From the NCBI GenBank assembly GCA_900545075.1, contig UQXT01000022.1, forward strand, positions 1 through 25,660: a DNA stretch of 25,660 nt, read 5' to 3'. The stretch comes from an uncultured Collinsella sp. Lineage in GTDB: Bacteria > Actinomycetota > Coriobacteriia > Coriobacteriales > Coriobacteriaceae. The position numbers and the translations under genes were made by a program. Under the pieces are notes generated by a model. The model was not told the origin of the DNA, searched no databases, and worked only from the letters and a program-made list of their open reading frames with translations. Of this stretch, positions 7,764 to 14,743 are shown piece by piece (position 1 is the first letter of the stretch; the number at the start of each line of letters is the position of its first letter).

Positions 7764-8606
7764 CTAACCCAGCAGCTTATCCAGCGCCACTGCAATGCCG
7801 TCTTCGTTATTATTGGCGGTCACCATCTGGGCTACAGCCTTGACCTCATCGACGGCGTTGCCCATGGCAACACCGGTGCCGGCCCACTCAATCATGGACT
7901 TGTCGTTCTGGCCGTCGCCAAACGATACGACCTCGCTGGCATCAATGCCGAGCTTGGGCAGGGCACCCTCGAGCGCACGGGCCTTGTCGATACCGGGCGC
8001 CGTGTACTCAAAGTACCAGTCGGCCGTAAACATGCCCGAAAGCGTCTGGGTAAAGGGCGCATACATCTCCTTGTAATGCGCCTGCAGGTAGGCCGGGTCG
8101 CCTGCCGTCAGCAGCTTGTCCACGGGATAAGCGTCCACGACCTCATGCAAGCTCTCGACCTCGCGGATCTTAAGATCGCACGCATCGCGCTCATACTTGA
8201 CGATATTCTTCTGCGAGCCGTCAGGCAGCGTGATCATGCAATGGTACGAGTCCTCGACGTGCAAATCACGACCGAGCGAAATCATAGGGATCACGTCAAA
8301 ATTACGCAGGTGATCAATCAGGCGATGCAATTCGTCGGCAGGCATAGCCTGATCGAACAGCACCTCGTCGGTCTGAGCGTCGACCACATGCGCGCCGTTA
8401 AAGGCCACCAGCAAACCATCATGGTTCTGAAGGTCGAGCTCCTGGGCCAAGGCGTGAAGACCCCATACGGGACGGCCCGATGCCAAGATGAGCTTAATGC
8501 CCGACTCCTGCGTCGCGAGCAGCTTCTCGCGCGTACGCGGGCTAATCACCTTCTGGTCGTTGGTGAGCGTACCGTCGATATCCATCGCGATGGCCTTGAT
8601 TGCCAT
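7764..8606 (-). CDS. Cof-type HAD-IIB phosphatase
   Basis: A 280-residue Cof/YidA-type HAD hydrolase. Motif I MDIDGTLTND has D9 and D11, motif II is in ILASGRP, and motif IV is SFGDGQNDKSMIEWAG with the two aspartates that bind magnesium. Between them lies the large C2B cap. Proteins of this type remove phosphate from sugar phosphates or flavin precursors; the substrate here is unknown. The ATG follows AAGGAGG at ideal spacing. It heads a short minus-strand unit ending at the terminator 7711-7741. Confidence 0.8.
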   Translation of the reverse strand: MAIKAIAMDIDGTLTNDQKVISPRTREKLLATQESGIKLILASGRPVWGLHALAQELDLQNHDGLLVAFNGAHVVDAQTDEVLFDQAMPADELHRLIDHLRNFDVIPMISLGRDLHVEDSYHCMITLPDGSQKNIVKYERDACDLKIREVESLHEVVDAYPVDKLLTAGDPAYLQAHYKEMYAPFTQTLSGMFTADWYFEYTAPGIDKARALEGALPKLGIDASEVVSFGDGQNDKSMIEWAGTGVAMGNAVDEVKAVAQMVTANNNEDGIAVALDKLLG

Positions 8607-8725
8607 ATGTGCCTCCTTGCATCGTTTTTATCGCGCACTATCTTATCCGAGCCGGGGCACGTTCGCACAGCGCGCGCATGACGGTTGCAAAACCACCCCA
8701 TTTGAAACAAACGCAAAAAAAGTAC

Positions 8726-8752
8726 TTGCAAAGACGCGTTCTGACATATAAG
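8726..8752 (+). promoter_or_regulatory. Putative promoter of the ClpP/VirD4-like operon
   Basis: TTGCAA (8726-8731) and TATAAG (8747-8752) are 15 bp apart, or 16 if the -35 is read one base earlier. An A-rich run lies just upstream, resembling an UP element. It is the best promoter before the plus-strand operon and would make a leader of about 340 nt. The rest of the 8607-9096 gap holds the hairpin, structured stretch and repeat listed separately. Confidence 0.5.
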
Positions 8753-8762
8753 TTGATAAAAG

Positions 8763-8779
8763 ACCGCCGTTGCGGTTTT
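8763..8779 (+). terminator. Small attenuator-like hairpin in the leader
   Basis: ACCGC/GCGGT arms with a CGTT loop are followed by TTTTAAGT, and an A-run precedes the stem. The stem is short, so full termination is doubtful. Its place a few bases after the promoter suggests early attenuation. Confidence 0.3.
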
Positions 8780-8884
8780 AAGTAGATCGAGCATATGAAG
8801 TTTGAGTTTTAGCGTGTAAGAGAAGGAAGATCGGCAAAGTACAACCCCAAACGCAATGACAACTTAATGAGGTAACTGCCACAT

Positions 8885-8979
8885 GTGAGGCACCCAGGGC
8901 ATTGCTGTCTCGATTTTGAGCACGATGCCTTCCGCCTTGCATGGGCCGTTCCATCCCGCCCCTGCAGCAACTGCCTCAC
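8885..8979 (+). ncRNA. Possible branched structured RNA in the leader
   Basis: Perfect 8-bp arms GTGAGGCA (8885-8892) and TGCCTCAC (8972-8979) could close a multi-branch element. Inside, GGCAT...ATGCC encloses a CTC-GATTTT-GAG hairpin, and ATGG-GCCGTT-CCAT forms a second hairpin inside TTGC...GCAA. I recognise no known riboswitch. The fold is by eye and not energy-scored, so this is a hypothesis. Confidence 0.3.
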
Positions 8980-9013
8980 GGGCTCATTGAAAACCGCATA
9001 GCACCCCAACGTC

Positions 9014-9084
9014 AGCACATCACCCACGGCAAGCACATCACTCACGACAACCAACACATCAACAAACAGCACGAACATCAACCG
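9014..9084 (+). repeat. Degenerate 18-bp tandem repeat, A/C-rich
   Basis: Two good 18-bp units (9014-9031 and 9032-9049, AGCACATCAC(C/T)CACG(G/A)CA) are followed by two weaker ones. The stretch is poor in G and T and ends at the ribosome site of the next gene. It may keep the leader unstructured. In one frame it would encode a His-rich repeat, but no ribosome site supports that. Confidence 0.45.
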
Positions 9085-9096
9085 ATTGGAGAAGCT

Positions 9097-9987
9097 ATGA
9101 CAAACCACCACGCTGAAGACGGCGATAAGAAAAGCATTCTGGATGCCCGCATTGAGCGAGCATATGCAAACGAATATGACGCCGCCTTTGCCGCCGCGAC
9201 CATCAAGAACTACGCGTCGCTACCGCTCGCGACGATCTTGGCCGACCACCCTCAACTGCTGAAGCGCTGCACAAAGATCATGGGCGACCCCGACATTCGC
9301 AAGCTGACAGACCCCTATGCCCCAAAACGCGACAACGATTCGTACGTTCTTACCGTAGGCTGCCTAGCCCATATGCTTACGGCGCTCGACACGAAACTCA
9401 AGCTCGAATGGGAACCCGACGAGCGTCATGTACTCGAAAGCAAGCGGAACACCCTGCGCACCGCACTGTTCCTTCCGTTGGACGGCCTCAAGCGCTGCAA
9501 CGTCGAGCTCAATACACAGGCGCGGCAAAAGCCCGGGACCACGGGGCAGAAAACTCCAAGACCCCATGCGGCCATCGTCGACCGCAACCGATATAACCGC
9601 ATGACCGCGCATTTTTCTGCCGAGGGAACAGCCATAAGGACGCTGATCGACCTGCTGTGCCTCCTGAGCATCAACGAGCTATTTGAGGGCTATCTCGCCC
9701 TTGTTCCCGCGACGGCACCCAAGTCGGTAGCAAAGATCATCGAGACCTGCAGACGCCAGTTTGAGCGCCATCGCAATGGCAGCGAGATGAACGCCAGCAT
9801 CGCGCAGTACTACGCGGCTCATTACAAAAATGACGGATGTGCCCCTGTCGAGCATCAGCTGCGGCTCGCCTATGCCACGCCCGTCGCAACGCTCCATCGC
9901 TTTGGAGCCCTTGGCGCTTGCGAGCCGCACGAACAGGCAGTCTGCCCCACAACCGAGCTCGATCTCAGGCTCGGACGAACCCTGTAG
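9097..9987 (+). CDS. Unrecognised protein, first gene of the ClpP/VirD4-like operon
   Basis: I do not recognise this 296-residue protein. It has no signal peptide or clear membrane helix. The N-terminus is charged. The middle (about 127-170) is basic and Arg/Asn-rich. A hydrophobic stretch near residues 185-210 (TLIDLLCLLSINELFEGYLA) looks like a packed helix of a soluble, mostly alpha-helical fold. No nucleotide-binding or catalytic motif is evident. The ATG at 9097 is chosen because GGAGAAGCT precedes it; the frame is open back to 8941 but without a ribosome site. It lies 63 bp before the ClpP-like gene on the same strand, so it may be a substrate, adaptor or regulator of the protease/ATPase pair. 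Confidence 0.65.
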   Translation: MTNHHAEDGDKKSILDARIERAYANEYDAAFAAATIKNYASLPLATILADHPQLLKRCTKIMGDPDIRKLTDPYAPKRDNDSYVLTVGCLAHMLTALDTKLKLEWEPDERHVLESKRNTLRTALFLPLDGLKRCNVELNTQARQKPGTTGQKTPRPHAAIVDRNRYNRMTAHFSAEGTAIRTLIDLLCLLSINELFEGYLALVPATAPKSVAKIIETCRRQFERHRNGSEMNASIAQYYAAHYKNDGCAPVEHQLRLAYATPVATLHRFGALGACEPHEQAVCPTTELDLRLGRTL

Positions 9988-10050
9988 CCCGCCAGCCCCT
10001 CCGCGGGCAACAATCCTATTCCACAACACAACCAACAGAAAGGAGTCCTC

Positions 10051-10668
10051 ATGGACACCAATCATTCCCCCATCATCAGCCCCCTCACCATGCGTGAATC
10101 CGCCCGAGGTATCACGCTCACCAGCATTTACGATGAGATGCTCGCCCGTCGCGAGCTCTCCGTCATGGGAAACATCGAAACCCCGATGGCCCACGACCTA
10201 TGCCAGCAGATCCGCCTGCTCGATGCCACCGACCCCAGCCGCCCCATCACCATATTTGTCGCCAGCGCCGGCGGAAGCGTGCGATCGGGTCTTGCGATCT
10301 ATGACGCCATGCGCCTCGCATCGTGCCCCATCCGCACCGTCTGCCTGGAATTCGCCGCGTCCATGGGCGCCGTGATCTTTATGGGCGGCGACGATCGCCG
10401 TATGGCGCCCCATGCAAAGCTCATGATTCACGACCCGCTGATCCCCCAGGGGGCAGGCGGCTCGGCACTTGCGGTGCAGGAAACCAGCCGGCGTCTCATG
10501 CAGACCCGCAAGACCCTCACGCAAATCCTCTCGGACCGCAGCGGCCTCACGCCCAAGCGCATCCAGTCCCTCACTGCAAAAGACACCTACCTTTCGGCCG
10601 AGCGCGCCGTCGAGCTCGGCTTTGCCCACGAAATCCTCTCGACCACCAAGGAGGTCGCCCATGTCTAA
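10051..10668 (+). CDS. ClpP-like serine protease (second, operon-encoded paralogue type)
   Basis: A 205-residue protein with the full ClpP/crotonase fold pattern. The oxyanion-strand segment is ASAGGSVRSG (71-80). The nucleophile is S104 in FAASMGA, H127 sits in MIHDP (MIHQP in housekeeping ClpP), and D178 in KDTYLSAERAVELGF aligns with the catalytic aspartate segment. All triad residues are present, so it should be an active peptidase. The ATG follows AAGGAG. It overlaps the VirD4-like gene by 8 bp, which implies coupled translation. Clp proteolysis normally needs a AAA+ unfoldase; none of the Clp type is encoded here. Phage head-maturation ClpP relatives are an alternative, but no phage genes are nearby. 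Confidence 0.8.
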   Translation: MDTNHSPIISPLTMRESARGITLTSIYDEMLARRELSVMGNIETPMAHDLCQQIRLLDATDPSRPITIFVASAGGSVRSGLAIYDAMRLASCPIRTVCLEFAASMGAVIFMGGDDRRMAPHAKLMIHDPLIPQGAGGSALAVQETSRRLMQTRKTLTQILSDRSGLTPKRIQSLTAKDTYLSAERAVELGFAHEILSTTKEVAHV

Positions 10669-11965
10669 CCTCGCCAGCCGCCTCGCCGCATCTGAGTCCG
10701 CATCGTCCACCATCCTCGCCAAGGATCGAACGCTTTCCTGCGACACCCGCCAAACGGGACTCAACAACAACGCACTTGTGATCGGCCCCTCGGGAGCCGG
10801 CAAGACCCGAAACGTCCTCAAGCCCAACCTGCTGCAAATGAACGCAAGCTACATCGTGCTCGACACCAAAGGCACGCTCTGTCGCGAAGTGGGACCCGTG
10901 CTGGCAGCCCACGGTTACCGCGTGCAATGTCTCAACTTCGCCGACCTCAACACCGTCCCGGCCCTTGCGCCCGGCATCGAGCGCTGCGGCTACAACCCCC
11001 TGAGGCACATTCGCCGCAAGGCGGACGGCAGGCCCAACCAGCAGGACATCCTCTCGGTGGCAAAGACCATCTGCCCCATCGAGGACAACAACCAGCCTTT
11101 TTGGGATCATGCGGCGGCAAACCTGCTGTCGTGTCTTATCACCTACGTCACCGAACAGCTACCCGCCGATGAGCAGACGATCAGCTCGGTCATCAAGCTG
11201 ATCGAGCACCTGCAGGACGGTGCCACGGGTCGATTGTTTGACGACCTGATCACGACCGACCCCCAAAGCTATGCCCTCTCGCTATGGCGGCGCTACGCCA
11301 TTACGCAAAATGCCGAGCGCATGCACGCGAGCATCGTCGGCATCCTTGCCGAAAAGGTCATGTGTCTGGGATTCGACGGTGCGGCACAGCTCTATCGTGA
11401 GTGCCATCAGGTGGACTTCGCTTCCATGGGACACACCCCCTGCGCCCTGTTTGTAACCGTGAGCGATATTGACCGCAATCTCGATCCGCTGACCGGCCTC
11501 TTTATTTCGCAGGCGTTTATGGGCCTCATTCGTGAGGCCGATAGGCAGCCCGACGGCAGCCTGCCCGTGCCCGTGCGCTTTATGCTCGATGACTTCGCAA
11601 ATCTGCAGATCCCCCAGATCGACAACGTGCTCTCGATTATCCGAAGCCGCAACATCTGGGCAACGCTGCTGCTGCAGTCGACCAACCAGCTCGATGCGCT
11701 CTATGGCGAGGCACGCGCACGCTCCATCATGGGCAACTGCGACACGCATCTGGTGCTGGCGTTCCAGGATCCCGAGAGTGCCCGGGTGTTTTCCGACCGC
11801 GCCGACGCGCTGCCCAGCACGCTCATGGCGACGCCGATTGATCGCTCGTGGCTCTTTGTACGCGGTCGCACTCCCGAACAGGTCGAGCGCTTTAGGCTCG
11901 AAGACCATCCGCTCTACGGGGAGCTGCCCGAGGCGCAGCAAGGCCATGCGGAGGCCGAGATCTAG
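10661..11965 (+). CDS. Soluble VirD4/TraG-like (T4CP) ATPase
   Basis: A 434-residue ATPase of the type IV coupling protein/FtsK-HerA class. Walker A GPSGAGKT is at residues 42-49, the Walker B strand VRFMLDD at 305-311, and the coupling-protein motif LLLQSTNQLDALYG at 336-349. The TraM-recognition-type C-terminal part follows, and DTKGTLCRE (68-76) matches the VirD4 D-x-K-G segment. Classical coupling proteins start with two membrane helices; this one begins about 40 residues before Walker A with none. AAGGAGG precedes the ATG inside the end of the ClpP-like gene. No relaxase or mating-pore genes are in the window. It may act on protein or DNA with the ClpP-like partner rather than in conjugation, by inference. 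Confidence 0.8.
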   Translation: MSNLASRLAASESASSTILAKDRTLSCDTRQTGLNNNALVIGPSGAGKTRNVLKPNLLQMNASYIVLDTKGTLCREVGPVLAAHGYRVQCLNFADLNTVPALAPGIERCGYNPLRHIRRKADGRPNQQDILSVAKTICPIEDNNQPFWDHAAANLLSCLITYVTEQLPADEQTISSVIKLIEHLQDGATGRLFDDLITTDPQSYALSLWRRYAITQNAERMHASIVGILAEKVMCLGFDGAAQLYRECHQVDFASMGHTPCALFVTVSDIDRNLDPLTGLFISQAFMGLIREADRQPDGSLPVPVRFMLDDFANLQIPQIDNVLSIIRSRNIWATLLLQSTNQLDALYGEARARSIMGNCDTHLVLAFQDPESARVFSDRADALPSTLMATPIDRSWLFVRGRTPEQVERFRLEDHPLYGELPEAQQGHAEAEI

Positions 11966-12043
11966 GCGCAGGGTTCTCGCAGCGCGCGGCGCCCCGGCGA
12001 TGTTCCACAAAGGCCGTGCGCCCCGGGATCACGGCAAAGCAAA

Positions 12044-12073
12044 GGGGCCCGCATCCGATAGGATACGGGCCCC
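12044..12073. terminator. Bidirectional terminator between the ATPase gene and pgi
   Basis: A 13-bp stem with one mismatch (12044-12056 with 12061-12073) and a 4-nt loop lies between converging genes. The minus-strand side continues into TTTGCTTTG, which suits pgi. The plus-strand side has no U-tract. Confidence 0.75.
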
Positions 12074-12106
12074 TGACTATAAGGCGCGATGCGTTAACAG
12101 CAGCGA

Positions 12107-13801
12107 CTACTTGCGATGCGCGCGATAGAACTCGATGAGCGCCTGAGTCGAAGCGTCCTGCTCGGCCTTGGCAGCATCGTCGTGGAAGGCCGGGGTGATC
12201 TGCTTGGCAAGCTGCTTGCCCAGCTCAACGCCCCACTGGTCGTAGGAGTCGATACCCCAGACCGTGCCCTCAACAAACGTGATGTGCTCGTACAGGGCGA
12301 TGAGCTCGCCGAGCGCAAACGGGGTCAGCGTGTCACCGAAGATCGAGGTCGTCGGACGGTTGCCCTCAAAGCAGCGGGCCGGGACGATCTGCTCGGGCGT
12401 GCCCTCGGCACGAACCTCGTCGGCCGTCTTGCCAAAGGCGAGCGCCTTGGTCTGGGCCAGGAAGTTGCCCAGGAACAGCTCATGCACGTCCTGGCCGCTA
12501 TCGGTCGCAGGGTTGGCGGTATTGGCGAAGGCGATGAAATCGGCCGGAACCACCACGGTGCCCTGGTGCAGCAGCTGGTAGAAGGCATGCTGGCCGTTGG
12601 TGCCGGGCTCGCCCCAGAAGATCTCACCGGTGTCGGAGGTCACGGCGCTGCCGTCCCAGCGGACATGCTTGCCGTTGGACTCCATGGTGAGCTGCTGCAG
12701 GTAGGCCGGGAAGCGGTGCAGATACTGGCAGTACGGAAGCACGGCGTGGCTCTTGGAACCGAAGAAGTTGACGTACCAGACGTTGAGCAGGCCCATCAGC
12801 GCGACGGCATTGTTCTCGAGCGGCGTGTTGCAGAAGTACTCGTCGATGGCGTGGAAGCCCTCAAGGAACTGCTGGAAGCGCTCGGGGCCGAGCACGACGA
12901 TCAGCGACAGGCCCACGGCGGAGTCGACGGAATAGCGGCCGCCAACCCAGTTCCAGAAACCGAAGGCGTTGGCGGGGTCGATACCGAAGGCCTCAACCTT
13001 CTCGAGTGCGGTGGAAACGGCGACGAAGTGCTTTGCCACGGCCTCGGCGTTCTGCTCATCGGAGCCATCGATGGCGCCCTGAGCCTTGAGCTGCTCGAGC
13101 ATCCAGGTCTTGACCTCGCGAGCGTTGGTGAGGGTCTCGAGCGTGGTGAAGGTCTTGGAGACGATAATCACGAGCGTGGTCTCGGGATCGAGGCCCTTGA
13201 GCTTCTCTGCCTGATCGTTGGGGTCGATGTTGGAGATGTAGCGGCAGTCGATACCGGCGTCGGCATAGGGACGCAGGGCCTCGTAAGCCATGACCGGACC
13301 CAGATCGGAGCCACCGATGCCGATGGATACCAGATGCTCGATCTTTTTGCCGGTAACGCCCTTCCACTCACCGGAGCGCACGCGCTCGGCAAAGGCATAC
13401 ATGCGGTCGAGAACCTCGTGCACGTCGGCGACGACGTCCTGGCCGTCGACGATGAGCTGGCCCTTCTCGGTTGCCGGGCGGCGAAGCGCGGTGTGCAGGA
13501 CGGCGCGGTCCTCGGTGGTGTTGATGTGCTCGCCGGAGAACATGGCGTCGCGGCGCTCCTCGAGCTTCACCTCGCGGGCAAGATCGCACAGCAGCTTGAC
13601 GGTCTCATCGGTCACCAAGTTCTTCGACAGATCGAAGTGCAGGTCACCGGCGTCAAAGCTCAGCTTGTTCACGCGCTCGGCATCGGCGGCGAACCAGGCC
13701 TTGAGGTCGATACCTTCGGCCTCGAGCTTCTCCTGATGAGCCTCGAGCGCCTTCCAAGCGGCAGTCGACGTAGCATCGATAGGTGCGGCAACAGTTGCCA
13801 T
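12107..13801 (-). CDS. pgi: Glucose-6-phosphate isomerase
   Basis: A 564-residue phosphoglucose isomerase, the usual length for the long bacterial form. It interconverts glucose 6-phosphate and fructose 6-phosphate in the cytoplasm. Visible signatures are SIGIGGSDLGP (159-169), the SKTF phosphate loop, NWVGGRYS (284-291), MESNGK with E374, WGEPGTNGQHAF with E398 and H405, and VELGKQL with K529. The ATG at 13801 is preceded by GAGGAGG; a longer reading of nine residues overlaps this ribosome site. It is a monocistronic gene ending at a strong terminator. The antisense strand is open over almost all of it, which reflects codon bias. Confidence 0.96.
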   Translation of the reverse strand: MATVAAPIDATSTAAWKALEAHQEKLEAEGIDLKAWFAADAERVNKLSFDAGDLHFDLSKNLVTDETVKLLCDLAREVKLEERRDAMFSGEHINTTEDRAVLHTALRRPATEKGQLIVDGQDVVADVHEVLDRMYAFAERVRSGEWKGVTGKKIEHLVSIGIGGSDLGPVMAYEALRPYADAGIDCRYISNIDPNDQAEKLKGLDPETTLVIIVSKTFTTLETLTNAREVKTWMLEQLKAQGAIDGSDEQNAEAVAKHFVAVSTALEKVEAFGIDPANAFGFWNWVGGRYSVDSAVGLSLIVVLGPERFQQFLEGFHAIDEYFCNTPLENNAVALMGLLNVWYVNFFGSKSHAVLPYCQYLHRFPAYLQQLTMESNGKHVRWDGSAVTSDTGEIFWGEPGTNGQHAFYQLLHQGTVVVPADFIAFANTANPATDSGQDVHELFLGNFLAQTKALAFGKTADEVRAEGTPEQIVPARCFEGNRPTTSIFGDTLTPFALGELIALYEHITFVEGTVWGIDSYDQWGVELGKQLAKQITPAFHDDAAKAEQDASTQALIEFYRAHRK

Positions 13802-13820
13802 AGAGTCCTCCTCAGCATAC

Positions 13821-13842
13821 GGGCGCACGCCTCCATGCGCCC
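13821..13842 (-). other. Hairpin in the pgi leader
   Basis: Seven-bp perfect arms GGGCGCA/TGCGCCC enclose 8 nt, starting 20 bp upstream of the pgi ATG and just before its ribosome site. It could stabilise the mRNA 5' end or modulate translation; no known riboswitch is recognised. A TAGAAT-like -10 lies further upstream. Confidence 0.3.
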
Positions 13843-13923
13843 GGACATTCAGATGCCACTATTCTAGCGCAGGTCAAGACCATAATCAGCGAGCGTTGCC
13901 AATCGGCCCCCAAACGGCGACCG

Positions 13924-13997
13924 ACCAAAAAGGGACAGGTTTATTTTGGCAGGTCAAACGCTTTACCCACCAAAAATAACCCATCCTTTTATGGCAG
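13924..13997. repeat. REP-like element, two inverted copies
   Basis: Copy 1 (13924-13955) reads AAAAAGGGACAGGTTTATTT followed by TGGCAGGTC. Copy 2 (13969-13997) is an imperfect inverted copy (about 19 of 25 positions) also ending in TGGCAG. Together they could fold into one long hairpin. Short GGGACAGG-type palindromic elements of this kind resemble REP sequences mobilised by Y1 (TnpA_REP) transposases in other bacteria. The element ends 3 bp from the stop of the next gene. Confidence 0.55.
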
Positions 13998-14000
13998 ATA

Positions 14001-14573
14001 TTAGGCCGCGGCGCACACACTGCCGAGCAGCTCGCGCAGAGGAGACCCGATACCCTCCAGCAATTCGGGCGCAATGATGGCAAAAACGGGCACCTCGCCG
14101 GCTCCCACGACAGCAGGTACCTTGCCCTCCGAGACAATGCATCCATAAGGCACAAAGCCGTCTTCGCCGGCATCGAGCGCCGCCATGCGCCGCGCGAGCT
14201 CGCGCGCAAAGCCCGCCGTATCGGCATCGCCAATCGCCAGGACGAAGTCCACGCCTTCGTCGGTCGCCAGGGCCACGGCTTCGTCGATCAGCTCGTCTCC
14301 CCCATCGCCAGCCGAGCCGCAGCGGAAAAGCACGCGCTCGAGCAGAGCTCGATCAACCGAGCCGAGTGCCGCCGAGACAAGCTCATCACGCGTGTGCTTG
14401 TCGCCTCCCAGCACGACCAGCGCCTTAGTGCCGCCGTAGTGAGCGACCAATCGTCCACACCAGCGAGCCACGTCCCCATCCGCAACAAGGCGTGTCGGCA
14501 TACCAAACCCATAATTGACCATCTTTCCCACAACCCTTCCGTGCGTATAGGCGGTATCAATCGTTAGGCTCAT
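14001..14573 (-). CDS. Half-length iron-alcohol-dehydrogenase-like protein
   Basis: A 190-residue protein resembling only the N-terminal, nucleotide-binding half of iron-containing alcohol dehydrogenases. NYGFGMPTRLVADGD matches the family start, KALVVLGGDKHTRD the first strand region, and VDFVLAIGDADTAGFARELARRMA the position of the usual GGGS-x-D-x-AK motif. That glycine-rich NAD loop reads GDADTAG, so cofactor binding is doubtful. The C-terminal iron-binding domain of about 200 residues is absent. The ATG at 14573 has a poor ribosome site; an ATG at 14522 would start right at the domain and may be the true start. It is flanked by inverted REP-like repeats. It could be a domesticated single-domain protein or a decaying remnant; the long open frame favours the former. 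Confidence 0.55.
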   Translation of the reverse strand: MSLTIDTAYTHGRVVGKMVNYGFGMPTRLVADGDVARWCGRLVAHYGGTKALVVLGGDKHTRDELVSAALGSVDRALLERVLFRCGSAGDGGDELIDEAVALATDEGVDFVLAIGDADTAGFARELARRMAALDAGEDGFVPYGCIVSEGKVPAVVGAGEVPVFAIIAPELLEGIGSPLRELLGSVCAAA

Positions 14574-14649
14574 GCTAAGAAGCGAGGTTTTCCGAGCTGT
14601 TTCACGCTCTTTAGGGCTGCGTTAAAACCCGATCCAACCGCACGACCGC

Positions 14650-14671
14650 ACCTGTCCCTTTTTGGCAGGTT
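14650..14671 (+). repeat. REP-like element, third copy
   Basis: ACCTGTCCCTTTTTGGCAGG shares 16 bp, inverted, with copy 1 at 13924-13940, and keeps the GGCAGGT end. It therefore brackets the half-length dehydrogenase gene on the far side. The element ends exactly where the -35 box of the polymerase promoter begins. Confidence 0.55.
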
Positions 14672-14700
14672 TTGACGGTGTCCGGTCGAGCGGGTATTAT
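14672..14700 (+). promoter_or_regulatory. Promoter of the Y-family polymerase operon
   Basis: TTGACG (14672-14677), a 17-bp spacer and TATTAT (14695-14700) form a near-consensus housekeeping promoter. It rules out translation starts at or before this point, and transcription should begin near 14707. Confidence 0.75.
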
Positions 14701-14730
14701 CGAACAGGTATTCGATAAGAACATGTGTTT
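14701..14730 (+). promoter_or_regulatory. Two LexA (SOS) box-like sites
   Basis: CGAACAGGTATTCG (14701-14714) differs by one base from the Gram-positive/actinobacterial LexA consensus CGAACnnnnGTTCG. GAACATGTGTTT (14719-14730) matches GAACnnnnGTTC with one mismatch. Both sit directly downstream of the -10 box, where LexA would block transcription. SOS control fits the product. Confidence 0.6.
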
Positions 14731-14743
14731 GATGGGAGGACGC

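Noticed and set aside
8723..8800. Start of an rRNA or tRNA operon, suggested by the A-rich, TATAAG promoter region
   Set aside because: No rRNA or tRNA sequence or clover-leaf fold follows.
8941..9096. An N-terminal extension of the unknown protein, including a His-rich repeat
   Set aside because: The ATG at 8941 has no ribosome site and lies inside the possible structured leader, whereas GGAG sits at the right distance before the ATG at 9097.
9097..11965. A complete integrated conjugative element around the VirD4-like gene
   Set aside because: No relaxase, VirB4-type ATPase, integrase, attachment-site repeats or tRNA were found; housekeeping genes flank it closely on both sides.
12116..13867. 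A 583-codon open frame antisense to pgi, longer than pgi itself
   Set aside because: It mirrors pgi codon by codon, shows Leu/Gly/Val-rich low-information sequence, has no ribosome site, and pgi is unmistakable. It is a by-product of GC-rich codon usage.
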